From Gamarada debralockiae (Eukaryota > Ascomycota > Leotiomycetes > Helotiales > Hyphodiscaceae): a stretch of 32,227 bases of DNA. Where the stretch lies: contig NXFV01000241.1 of NCBI GenBank assembly GCA_002803225.1, forward strand, positions 1 to 32,227. Direction: 5' to 3'. Below, in pieces: positions 9,402 through 18,553 of this stretch. Made by a program: the position numbers and the translations under genes. Below the pieces are notes generated by a model. That model saw only the letters and a list, made by a program, of their open reading frames with translations, was not told where the DNA came from and ran no database searches. The number at the start of each line of letters is the position of its first letter. Position 1 is the first letter of the stretch.

Positions 9402-10676
9402 TCATATTTCCTCATAGTCGTCATCCAAGTCTTCATCGGTGACCGAGGGAGTTTCTCGAGCTGTTATGAACGAGATGTCGTCGCGTACCGGATGGAGGTT
9501 TTCCAAAGGAAAGTCAGCAATATCGGCTCCGATGTTAACGAAACCATCTTCAATTTCTTCATCTTGTTCCGTCTCGGGTTGGTATGATGGGGTGATAGTG
9601 GCTGATAGCCCAGGCGACCCACAGTCTTCATCATGCTCTCGCAGTGGTTGGATCGATATGGCAGTTGCCAATGGCCCAGGCGATCCACCGTCTTCAATAT
9701 GCTCTGGTAGGCTTTGGTTCGTTGAGGTGGCAGTCGCTGATGGTCCAGGCGATCCATCCTCTGTATTAATGTCAAGGGTAATTTCCTGGACCTCTGTAGT
9801 TCCATCAGCCAGGGTCTGTATGGTGATCATAGCAATATTGGGATCGGGTTCGCGTTGTATGTATGTCTCTGCTTCCTCGGCAGATGAGAATCCGGTCACG
9901 CGCGACTGAATACCAGAGGCAAGGGACCTTAGAGGGATGTTTGGAATACTGGCCGGGAGACGGACAACCCGTGTCATCAGACTTTCTGATCCGCGCAAGA
10001 CCTGACTTCCAATTTGACCTGTAGTATGAACAGTTGCTTGCGCTTGTGATCCAATACCAGACTGGACAGCACCGACGACGCCTACTGCCGCCTGGCCCGT
10101 CTCGCGAGCAGCCGCCTTACATTCTCGACTGACCATGTTCGCAGCCCGAATAGTCATCATGAGTCCCGGTTGTGCGCTTTGGATAACAAGTCTTCCGCCT
10201 TGTACAGCTACATATCCGGTTCCCACGGCTCCTGCACCGTACATAGCGGTATATCCAGCGATCGTCGACAGTCGTAGGGCTGCGGCAGCGAGCTGCCAGC
10301 CTATGGTTCCAATACCTCCGGTGACAGCAAAACCACACAATGAGGTGGCTATTGTGACAATGGTGCCACTGCTAAGTCCTGTTGTGGTGGGCTCTTCGCT
10401 GGCGACTTGATGCGGGAAATCGTCTCTTTCGTGGTCTTTCTTTGTCTTTTGTTGTCGTTCATTCGCATAGTATGGGTTTTCTTGAGAAGTATCGAATCCG
10501 TGGTTGTCGAACTGTTGGTAGGGATGATTTCCATAGTGCGGCGTTGAGGGAGAGGCATAGTTCTTGTTGAATCTTTTTGCGTTCTCAATATCGCTGTGAT
10601 AGCCTGCAGAAGGCTCCGAGTATGTGTAGCTCTCTGATGGACTATTACCTCTCTCGTGGCGGTAGTGGTACGACAT
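9402..10676 (-). CDS. Unrecognised 424-aa protein with Gly/Ala-rich core and three acidic repeats
   Basis: Single uninterrupted frame from the ATG at 10676 to the stop at 9402. Residues 1-100 are polar and Tyr/Ser/Asn-rich, with many charged positions near the end (KTKKDHERDD). Residues about 102-160 are hydrophobic and Gly/Ala-rich (VTIATSLCGFAVTGGIGTIG, YGAGAVGTGYVAVQGG), long enough for one or two membrane passes or a hairpin. Residues about 160-270 are small and Gln/Ala/Gly-rich. Three tandem acidic repeats of 22-23 residues follow, each with EDxGSPGxxAT, then an acidic tail ending DEDLDDDYEEI. The repeats are also visible in DNA at 9611, 9677 and 9746 (steps 66 and 69). I know no family with this layout; the length and low-complexity character suggest a real, lineage-restricted gene. 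Confidence 0.6.
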   Translation of the reverse strand: MSYHYRHERGNSPSESYTYSEPSAGYHSDIENAKRFNKNYASPSTPHYGNHPYQQFDNHGFDTSQENPYYANERQQKTKKDHERDDFPHQVASEEPTTTGLSSGTIVTIATSLCGFAVTGGIGTIGWQLAAAALRLSTIAGYTAMYGAGAVGTGYVAVQGGRLVIQSAQPGLMMTIRAANMVSRECKAAARETGQAAVGVVGAVQSGIGSQAQATVHTTGQIGSQVLRGSESLMTRVVRLPASIPNIPLRSLASGIQSRVTGFSSAEEAETYIQREPDPNIAMITIQTLADGTTEVQEITLDINTEDGSPGPSATATSTNQSLPEHIEDGGSPGPLATAISIQPLREHDEDCGSPGLSATITPSYQPETEQDEEIEDGFVNIGADIADFPLENLHPVRDDISFITARETPSVTDEDLDDDYEEI

Positions 10677-11144
10677 CTCTTCTGCTAGAGTTGAAATTCT
10701 GCCTCAAGGATTGGAGCAATGCCGCGGTAGAGTAGAAAAAGAATGACTCTAGATAACATGAAGTTGTCGACTCTAAAAAGTAGAGAGGATGTTTTTAGAG
10801 GGATTGGTCGCATGCACTTATCCCTCGTCGGTTGCGATGTAAGGTTGTGCGCCCCGCTTTGGTGCGCTCCAGATTTCGGATGTTCAATCACCAGGGAGTG
10901 CTGATAATCTGGACAGCCAAATTTACCACCCATAGATAAATTTTCAACACAACACAATTCAAATATTCCGAATTGACAGAATTAATCTTTGCAATCTACT
11001 CTACATTTCTTTCAATTTTTATTTATTTCATAATTGTTGCGGTCTTGGAAAATGCGGAGCACAGTCCCGATCATCTCGCACCCCCTAGTCTGAACCGAGG
11101 AAAAAAATACGAAGAATCGAGAAGGGCCCGAAAAGCAAAAGATA
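10677..11144. other. Intergenic, no gene recognised
   Basis: Upstream side of the 424-aa gene and 3' flank of the tRNA-Gly gene. It holds only AT-rich sequence and short unsupported ORFs. CTTTTGC on the minus strand just past the tRNA (11134-11141) can act as a T4 Pol III terminator. Confidence 0.45.
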
Positions 11145-11164
11145 TGCGTTCGCCGGGAATCGAA

Positions 11165-11222
11165 CTATTCTCAGAGTCAGCGGCTTGGGAATTGAATGAT
11201 CTGTTTTCTTTAAATTGCTTAC
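11165..11222 (-). other. 58-bp GT-AG intron-like insertion in the T arm
   Basis: On the minus strand it starts GTAAGC, has a branch-like GCTGAC 14 to 19 nt before the end, and ends AATAG. It separates CCGGG from TTCGATT, and exact removal restores the T stem-loop. All three signals and the length match the nuclear introns of protein genes in this window. Confidence 0.7.
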
Positions 11223-11237
11223 CCCGGGGCCCATCGA

Positions 11238-11271
11238 AGTTGGGACTAATGAGATGATTGGATCATCCTCA
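11238..11271 (-). other. Canonical-position tRNA intron (34 nt)
   Basis: It lies between positions 37 and 38 of the anticodon loop (GCCA|T). Its sequence can form a hairpin, ATGAG-G-ATGAT...ATCAT-CTCAT, using the flanking AT. This is where the tRNA splicing endonuclease acts. Confidence 0.7.
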
Positions 11272-11502
11272 TGGCAACGATGGATTTTACCACTAAACCA
11301 CAAACGCATGTTTGGTAAGCCAACTTATGTTTGCTTGAATTGATGTAACAGTTTTGGTTATTTTAAACTATGAACATAAAAGTTTCGCTCGACCCGTGCG
11401 CGAAATTTAGCGAGCACTTAGCGTTGAGCTTAAATCCTTCTTGCCCTTGTCAAGTGACGTCGGGACATTTCACACGACCAACGTCGTGCTCCTGCCTGAA
11501 GG

Positions 11503-11510
11503 TTTATATA
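11503..11510 (+). promoter_or_regulatory. TATA-like element before INP54-like gene
   Basis: TTTATATA lies about 32-39 bp before the ATG at 11542. The spacing is short for a TATA box if the start codon is right, so its role is uncertain. Confidence 0.35.
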
Positions 11511-11541
11511 CAATACCACAACACAGAATGACCCCATAAAC

Positions 11542-12882
11542 ATGGCAGCCAATATCACCAAGACTGCAGCAATCAGCCTTTACATCCTAACTTTCAACTG
11601 CGGCCAAGCCTTAATCGATGTGGACGCCTTTTCATCACAGCTCTTCGACGGCCTCTCTCAACCCAAACTCCCCGACCTCCTTGTTCTCTCCCTGCAGGAA
11701 ATTGCACCAATACCTCACTCACTAATTGGCGGATCCTTTCTCATCCCATACTTTTCCAGATTCCATCATGCCGTCCAAAATGCAGCGATCAAGCTTGCGA
11801 GCGCGACCAACGATACTCCAATATACACGGCGATAGCAGCTCGAAATGTGGGAATGACAGGGATTATGGTGTTCGCAAAAGACCCGTCTGCTATTCATGA
11901 TCTCGAGACAGGCGGAGTTGGAGTCGGCATAGCTGAGATGGGAAACAAAGGCGCAATCGGTGTACGCTTCACCTATCACGGAAGTGGATCTGCGTATACG
12001 GAATTAACGTTCGTGGCTGCACATCTCGCAGCTATGGAGGACGAGCTCCTGCGCAGGAACGAAGACTGGAAGAATATCGCGCGACGTTTGGTATTCTCTT
12101 CGAGTACTAAGGAGCGAGGAAATGTTACATCCTCCTCCGGCGAAGAACAACCACTCCTCTCGATTTCCCCACAAGACGCCTCGATCTACAAATCCACCTC
12201 CCACCTTTTCGTTGCCGGTGACCTTAATTACAGAACCTCGACCATCCCCCCTTTTCCGTCAGACCATATCGATACCTTCCCACAACCGCACCACGACCCT
12301 TCCTCTGAAAACCACTTCTCTTCCCTCTTCGAAAGAGATCAACTCAGCCAAGAACGAGCTGCTGGGCGCACACTTCACGGCTTGATCGAAGCTCCAGTCA
12401 CATTCCCACCAACATATAAGTACGACTCCAGAGAACCATTCCTAACACCAGACGAAGATCTTTCAAAGTGGCATTGGGCGAAACATCGATGGCCAAGTTG
12501 GTGCGATCGAATCCTATACCTCGATACTCCTTCCTGGATGAAGAGTCAAAGGCCAGAGGCAAAGATCATCACCCATAAATACACTGCCTTACCTCTCCAA
12601 CCAACTTCCGATCATCGAGCTGTAACAATGGAATTTACTGTTCCTTTGATACCCATACCGAAGCCTGACGAGGAGGAAGAAGCGAGCAAAGATCCGAGAG
12701 TCCACCCGCCGTTTGATATCGATATCAACTGGAAGAGCAGAAGGCATAGGGCAAGGATGTTAGAATTGATGGTGGGCTTTACGGCTTACCTTATGACTAC
12801 TGGAGAGGGCTATGGGGTTGTTATTGCTACACTTGTGGGCGTTGTGGGAGGTTATTTCGCTATTAGAGCGCTGTTACTGTAG
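11542..12882 (+). CDS. INP54: Tail-anchored inositol-polyphosphate 5-phosphatase (Inp54-like)
   Basis: Mg-dependent enzyme that removes the 5-phosphate of PI(4,5)P2; yeast Inp54 sits on the ER by a C-terminal anchor. The 446-aa, intron-free frame shows the family motifs in order: TFNCG (17-21), LQEI with the Mg-binding Glu (51-54), GNKGAIG (134-140), FVAAHLAA (157-164), GDLNYR (226-231), FPPTYKY (288-294), WPSWCDRIL (317-325) and SDHRAV with the catalytic Asp-His (356-361). After a basic stretch (KSRRHRARM) it ends in one hydrophobic helix (about 417-445, VIATLVGVVGGYFAIRALLL), giving the tail anchor. No SAC domain is present, unlike synaptojanin-type Inp51-53. The loop at about 185-225 is longer than the catalytic fold needs. 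The gene looks intact, in contrast to its neighbours. Confidence 0.92.
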   Translation: MAANITKTAAISLYILTFNCGQALIDVDAFSSQLFDGLSQPKLPDLLVLSLQEIAPIPHSLIGGSFLIPYFSRFHHAVQNAAIKLASATNDTPIYTAIAARNVGMTGIMVFAKDPSAIHDLETGGVGVGIAEMGNKGAIGVRFTYHGSGSAYTELTFVAAHLAAMEDELLRRNEDWKNIARRLVFSSSTKERGNVTSSSGEEQPLLSISPQDASIYKSTSHLFVAGDLNYRTSTIPPFPSDHIDTFPQPHHDPSSENHFSSLFERDQLSQERAAGRTLHGLIEAPVTFPPTYKYDSREPFLTPDEDLSKWHWAKHRWPSWCDRILYLDTPSWMKSQRPEAKIITHKYTALPLQPTSDHRAVTMEFTVPLIPIPKPDEEEEASKDPRVHPPFDIDINWKSRRHRARMLELMVGFTAYLMTTGEGYGVVIATLVGVVGGYFAIRALLL

Positions 12883-13266
12883 AGCCTCGGAGTTGGTAGA
12901 ATTGCTCATTCTGTTGAGTGAGAAACATTGCGGATTGCATCACGCCGTCAGAGCAGGATTCTTCGAAATTAAGCAGATGAAACACCAGATGAAATTGCGG
13001 CGGCAACAATATTGGTTCCCGACCCCAGAAGCGATTCTCCAGCAGCTGCTGAGTCTTGATATATACTCTTCCTAAAATTTGTTGTTGCTTCTCTTTGTGG
13101 GACATGGGCTCGTCAAGTGGCGTTTTTAACCTGCATCTAAGTCGATGTCCTCGAATCAAAATCAGTCCACTCTTAACTCAATTTCATCCACATATCAACT
13201 ATAGAAAACGAATGGTCCACTTCCCTTTGCATCAATCATCTAACTTGTAGATTCCATTCATTCGTT
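12883..13266. other. Intergenic, no gene recognised
   Basis: Terminator side of the INP54-like gene and promoter side of the HET gene. No distinct element is seen. Confidence 0.45.
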
Positions 13267-15182
13267 ATGCCCTGTAAATTTTGTCACGACTTGGATGCTC
13301 GTAGCAACAGCGGTGGCTTTCTCATAGATCTTTCAGATTTACAAGCAAACTGCATATTCTGCTCGCTGTTACGCCGGCTCGTCCGTCACTTCGCACCCTC
13401 CATAGAAGATGATCAAATGAAGCCTTTCCTCCATATTGACAAACAAGGAGATGATGCTCTAAATGTGGAGGTCACAGTCAACAATCCTCTGGAGGGACCT
13501 GATGACACAATATCTGCAGTGTTCTACGTATACAATCCGTCCAGTTAGTACACATCCAAATATTGCCACGATTGAAGAACTGAATGATAATAGGCAATGA
13601 AATCTCAGATCTCCCAAAGTTGCGGAGCCTTGGACATTATTCGTCGCATCCTGATTCCGACAAGAGTTTCCGATTTATTGAGGAGAAGCTTCAGCAATGC
13701 ATTAAATTGCATGAAAAATGCAGCCAGTCAGGCTCAGATCCCTTACCCAAACGATTGTTGAATATTGGTACCAATGAGAATGATACTATAAGGCTAGTTG
13801 AGCCTGGTGATGTGCGAGCAAGGTATATCTCACTGAGCCACTGCTGGGGAACCCACCAGCCCATCAAAACGACAACTTCCAATCTGTTGCAGATGAAAAT
13901 CAATATTCCTTGGCATGCCCTCTCCAAAGTTTTCCAAGACGCCGTCAAAGTAGCTCGCCGACTCAACATTCAGTGGATCTGGATTGATTCCCTCTGCATC
14001 ATCCAAGAGAGCAAGAGCGACTGGGAGATTGAATCATCCAAAATGTGCGACTATTACTCAAACGCCTATCTCACCATCTCCGCATCTTCCTCAAAAGATG
14101 GTCCTGTACCATTCCTGCAGCCACGAGCGGAGAAATGGTGGCCTGAATCCTTCCCTTTCATCAGTAGTGATGGCACAGAATCGCTCATCCAGGCTCGTCG
14201 TCACCAAGGCAGCACCATGACACAGCAGCTCGAGGATCTCGGACCACTAGCATCTCGCGGCTGGGTATGGCAAGAAAACGTCCTATCTGCCCGCGTTCTG
14301 CATTATACGGAAGCAGATTTCATCTGGGAATGTCGCTCAGAGCTATGTTCTGAAGATGGGGCAGTGCCGCGACAGCTGTACTCGATGCGACTATCACAGC
14401 AATTCCTGCGAGGCAACAGAGATCCTTACCAATGTTGGCACAACTTGATTGAGTCGTATTCGGTGCGGAAACTTACTTTCGTGAGCGACAGATTGCCGGC
14501 TATTAGTGGTGTTGCGTCTAAGATCCAGGAGATGGTAGGGTCGAATGAGTATCTCGCGGGGCTTTGGAAGGGTAATCTGCCGATCGAGCTGTGCTGGTCA
14601 GTGGATTATACATCTGTACATTACCCCTCTCCGCAAATGCTACCGGAAAGCTTCATAGCACCTTCTTGGTCTTAGGCTTCAATTCATGGGCCTCTGAGTT
14701 TTGTGGATAGGGATCCCAGCTCTCCTTTCGATTTCCTCGTTACGGTGGTGGATGCATGCTGTGAAGTTCCTGGACTCAACAAGTATGGGGAGGTCACTGA
14801 TGGCTATTTGATACTGCGAGGACCTGTTGTTCCCATGACGGTTAATTGCGCGGATCCTTACGACTGTTGGACTTACACTGTTGGCGATGATCCGGAATTA
14901 CGAGAGCCGATGGCGCCAGATTGCATGCTCGTCCCATTCGAGAGGAATGGAAGAAAGAGCATTAAGAGGGCGCAGAAAGGGGAATTGCCTGTTGCGTTCA
15001 CACTGGATGTGAACTGCATTCGGCTTGGTAACAAAAGCGGTGAAGATGAAGTATTTACGTATGGGCTTGTTTTGGGGCTGTCCGAAGCTGGAGATGATGT
15101 GTATGCTCGTCTTGGTCTGGTGGTATTGGACAGTGAGGATTGGTTTGACGGGGCTGTCGAGAAGACTGTGATAATCGTTTGA
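13267..15182 (+). pseudogene. HET-domain (heterokaryon incompatibility) gene with one nonsense codon
   Basis: HET proteins take part in fungal non-self recognition and the cell-death reaction after hyphal fusion. Exons are 13267-13543 and 13594-15182, with intron 13544-13593 (GTTAGT...AATAG). The frame has 621 codons. The N-terminus carries two CxxC pairs (CKFC, CIFC). The HET core shows ARYISLSHCWG (about 168-178), WIWIDSLCIIQ, SDWEIESSKMCDYYSNAYL and SRGWVWQENVLSARVLHY. TAG at 14673-14675 (codon 453) falls in APSWS-stop-AS, where the family has SWSWAS, so TGG (Trp) changed to TAG. The same frame stays open for 168 more codons with no other defect. It may be a recently killed allele, a truncated protein that keeps the whole HET core, or a sequencing error. 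Confidence 0.9.
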
Positions 15183-15339
15183 GAAACACTTGCAAGAGAT
15201 CAAGAGAAGCTCCTTTGATTCTTGAAGGGCTATGCGACATATTTCAAAGTACATGGGGGGAACTGTTGGAGGTAGTACTGCGTTAATTGAGATGTCAGAT
15301 ACCAATCTTTAATCCATCTCAGTGATCGAGGATACATAT

Positions 15340-17640
15340 TGTGGATAGCTACAAACTACCCTGGATTGAATTACTCAAGACGAGTGACTGATCAACGCTC
15401 CAGGGTACTAGAGGTAGCACTATCCAAATTCCTCCTTGGCGGTCTCGATGCAAGCCTGCTGTATGTTTGCGCCGAGAACCCAGAACTTGGACTTCCAATC
15501 CGTGATAGAGTTCCCCAATCCGAGCCTCATCCACATCAATGTCAATATCAATATCATTTCTGAAATCTTCAGCAGATATCAGCTCTCCACTCACGTAACT
15601 GTGACCTTCCAGTCCTTCCGAGTGGGGAGAGTATGTATGATCCCACAAAGCCGACCGTATACCCTTGCCGACGAGTTTGGTGTTACAGTGACTTCAAGAA
15701 TAGATTCGCTCCCCTGATTCTTCGTCAAATCTATCGTGAGTCCAGTGCTCCCATGGAGCTGCAAATGCTGTGGGGAGCTCATAGTCAGGGTCCGTCACTT
15801 GAATAGTTTCAAATACCTGAGACGTAGCCCCCACTGTGCCACAAGCTCGCATCCACTGGGGTGATTTGCTTGTCCAAAAGATTGGTACTGACCAACAGCT
15901 CTCTCGATTTCGATTTTATCAAGTGCACAATCACTCGATTGCCCAAGCCCTTTATTGAGCAACCAGATCAACCTGATCACATTTGCACGAATGTCCTCGT
16001 CCCTCGGAACATATGCGGTCGCAGGCACGATTATGCCTTGAAAGTCCGCTATATGAAGGCGTTATGTACCTGGTGACATAGCGTTGGTCATTCTGGTCAG
16101 AGTAGATGTTCCGCACGAGGTCCAATATAGCTTCCAGTTGGTGAATACTGAGGTTGTCCCACTGGAGAAAGTCCCGTTCATAGTTTGTCTCAGCGTAGGG
16201 TCTGCCGCACCAAGGGATTGAAGTCCTCGATCGATCCAGGCTTAATGCGCTTCAGTTGGAACCGCGGCTGGGCATGTACACAATTGGTAACAGCAAAAAC
16301 TTGAAAGGTCGACATACCAAGCTCTGGCATAAACCAATCGCTGCTTCGATTCTCCTACTAGAATAGAAGCGATTGTAAAGAAGCTCCGTCGATGGGAACC
16401 CAACGATGCAAGGTGCTTTCTCGATTTTTTTACTTCAATTGATGCTCTTGTGAAATTGAGCGATTCTGCAGGAGTACGTGTCTCTACTGAAATCTCGAAT
16501 TGGTACCAAACCTGGGAACGTGCCCACAAGCTGATATTGATTAGCTAGGGGAAAATCCAATCCAAGAGAACCAAACTACTGGCTGATTACATCTTGTAAT
16601 CGTATCATTACTTCTGGGACAGCTGGCAATCCATCCTGTGGTCCGATCAGTCTTCCCTGTCTCGTTCCGTAGTAGGAGAAAAGCAAACATCCTTTGTCTA
16701 AGGAGCTGAATTGCAGCCAAAGTATCTGAATCAAGAGGAGTATCAGGTTGTTGCCGATGGACCACAACCTGGGCTGACTGAAACTGTAGCCCATTGCGTA
16801 AGGTATCCTCTCACTTTACTTCTGTGGGATTGGCCTCCAAACGAGGAACCCATGTGTTTGTACTCTTTGCTGGTCCCGTCATCGCCGTTGGCAGTGTCGG
16901 GTCATATTCGATAATAGGGATTCCATCGCGATTGTACACGGATTGCAAGAAGTCGATGATTTCCTTCTTCGTCACCCATGCCTCTCTTTGAATATGTTCA
17001 CCACTTCTGCTGGCAAGCTTCCTCAGATCTCCAATGACAGTGATCGCGTTCTAATCACGCGCCCCACCTGCGATAGTAAGAACAGTGATCTCTGTGCCCT
17101 GAACACCTTGTAATTAGTAACGCTACAGAAATTGTTTTAAAGCAGAAGTGAGGATACCAGAAGAGAAACTCGAAAAGACTCCTACCGGGTTTGACTTTGG
17201 CTGCAGCTTCTTCGGGGCTTTCTTCGTTGATATAGATCTAGTAACAGATGTATGGGACTCTAAATCACCTCCGTCTGTTACCAGATTTACACGACGCTGC
17301 TTCTTTCTCTGGTAATATCAGTATCAAAAAAAGCTGTACTAGAAGGATCGTTGTTACTCACAGGCTCTTCATAGTCAGATCCTCTTGCTCCATCCTCTGA
17401 CTTGTCTTCCTCCCTCTTCCTCCTCTCCTGTGGGTGTGCATTCCTGTCATCCTCCAGTTCTGTTTGCTGAGTGAACAACCTATAGACCTCCCCCGGGACA
17501 ATCCAACGCTTTTGAATGATTCTCTGCTTCTGACCTCGGATGTTGATCCCGACAAGAACACACGATCGGGAACACTGCTTACCTGTAATTCTGAATTTAC
17601 TGCCACACTTAGGAATAGCAGTCGAAACAAAAGTAGTTGA
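15340..17640 (-). pseudogene. Decayed multi-intron gene of unknown family
   Basis: The minus strand carries broken but clearly coding-like pieces. The upstream part has KRWIVPGEVYRLFTQQ and an acidic/basic stretch; introns fit at 17309-17361, 17238-17281 (weaker) and 17107-17185 (branch ACTAAT). Then come EESPEEAAAKVKPG, TEITVLTIAGGA, DLRKLASRSGEHIQREAW, and VYNRDGIPIIEYDP. Further down: TLRQTMNGTFSSGTTSVFTN, LHIADFQGIIVPATAYVPRD, and a beta-rich end (LTIDLTKNQGSESILEVTVT, then SGELISAEDFRNDIDIDID). In-frame stops sit at 17051-17053, 16811-16813 and 16062-16064, all one C-to-T step from a sense codon (CAG, CGA, CAA). Frameshifts lie near 16690 and in a G run near 15828. The beta-rich end suggests an extracellular or binding domain, but I cannot name the family. 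Ends are approximate. Confidence 0.5.
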
Positions 17641-17837
17641 GATTCAAACTATGCCTCCGCATAAACCTAATTCCTTCGAACACCGTCCGAGTTGCGACGC
17701 CATATACGTCCCACGTACTCCTCATCCAAACAAGCCAACGCCATGATTTCCCGTGTCCGTTTGCGCAGGCTGTTATTGAGAACCCCTCCAAGACGCGGGG
17801 TATATCCATCCCATCCCAAAGCCATTGTATCCACCAA

Positions 17838-17920
17838 TTAACCCCAACCAGCTCCCCTCAGCTCCTCCCCTTATTAACCCCAACCAGCTCCCCTCAGCTC
17901 CTCCCCTTATTAACCCCCAA
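17838..17920. repeat. 36-bp tandem repeat, two copies plus partial third
   Basis: TTAACCCCAACCAGCTCCCC... repeats at 17838, 17874 and 17910 (partial). It spans the stop codon of the minus-strand 219-aa gene. The unit is a multiple of three, and on the minus strand one frame encodes LIRGGAEGSWLG in each copy. Confidence 0.85.
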
Positions 17921-18553
17921 TCTCTTCGCCAATTTATGCCTCTTCCCACCCTCAAGCTCCTGCCTAAACTTCTTCCAACTCTTATCTCTCTCTTCCCAAT
18001 CGCTCATCTGCGCAAGCAACCAATCCCACCTCTTGTCCTCAGCCTCAAGCACATTCCAGCCATTCTCCCTCCTCAGCCTCTCCTGTCGAGCCTCTTCTGC
18101 CGCTACCTCGCCGACCAAATGTGGATCCTCAAGTGTTCTAATACTGCGTTCACGTTCCTCCTCATCCATCCGACGCTTCATCTGTGCGATGCCGTCTTCG
18201 CCGTTCATAGCCGCTGTTAAGAGGGTGGCTTGTTCTTGGATCGTGATGGATTGCGCACGGCGCTGTGCGACGGAGTGGTAGTGTCGCGCATTGGGATTTG
18301 TAGTTGTGCGCGACAAGTTGGGAACGCGGAAGGCATCGAGGGAGGGTGTTGAGTTCGCGCGTGGATGGCGGAGGGAAGAGGGGCTGGCGTAGGGAGATGG
18401 CAGCCCACTGCTTCTCGAGGAAGACGGTGACTGGAGAGTAGAGACGTATGTTGGCGCATCGGAAACATACGAGGGCGCTGCGCTGCGGATTGATGCTGTA
18501 TCAAAGTCTTGCGGTCTTAGACGTTGACCAGGTGTGTACGGAGGGGGATCCAT
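17894..18553 (-). CDS. 219-aa protein with PPPY motif and C-terminal coiled coil
   Basis: Single-exon frame from the ATG at 18553 to TGA at 17894-17896. The N-terminus DPPPYTP contains a PPxY motif, the ligand of WW domains (for example Rsp5-type ubiquitin ligases or their adaptors). Residues about 20-95 are Ser/Pro/Tyr-rich and probably disordered. Residues about 100-205 are charged and helical (QMKRRMDEEERERSIRTLED, AAEEARQERLRRENGW, MSDWEERDKSWKKFRQELEG) and should form a coiled coil. It ends in a basic tail. The codon pattern and layout are those of a conserved filamentous-fungal hypothetical protein, but I know no assigned role. The stop lies inside the 36-bp repeat, so the C-terminal tail may vary between strains. 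Confidence 0.75.
   Translation of the reverse strand: MDPPPYTPGQRLRPQDFDTASIRSAAPSYVSDAPTYVSTLQSPSSSRSSGLPSPYASPSSLRHPRANSTPSLDAFRVPNLSRTTTNPNARHYHSVAQRRAQSITIQEQATLLTAAMNGEDGIAQMKRRMDEEERERSIRTLEDPHLVGEVAAEEARQERLRRENGWNVLEAEDKRWDWLLAQMSDWEERDKSWKKFRQELEGGKRHKLAKRLGVNKGRS

Larger units (their letters stand above)
11145..11307 (-). tRNA. tRNA-Gly(GCC) gene with two insertions
   Basis: The minus strand begins GCGTTTGTGGTTTAGTGG and ends TTCGATTCCCGGCGAACGCA. Removing 11238-11271 and 11165-11222 leaves 71 nt that fold as a standard tRNA-Gly: acceptor GCGTTTG/CGAACGC (one G-U), normal D arm, anticodon arm CATCG-TTGCCAT-CGATG with GCC, T arm CCGGG-TTCGATT-CCCGG, discriminator A. The first insertion is at position 37/38, the normal place for tRNA introns. 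The second lies inside the T arm and looks like a spliceosomal intron. Box A (TGGTTTAGTGG) is intact; box B changes only from GGTTCGATTCC to AGTTCGATTCC. Whether it makes mature tRNA is doubtful. Confidence 0.85.

Noticed and set aside
9439..9909. 156-codon plus-strand ORF opposite the 424-aa gene
   Set aside because: Shadow of the minus-strand repeats; no family features.
17637..18281. 214- and 131-codon plus-strand ORFs opposite the 219-aa gene
   Set aside because: Low-complexity Ser/Leu/Pro translations of the antisense of a better-supported gene and the 36-bp repeat.
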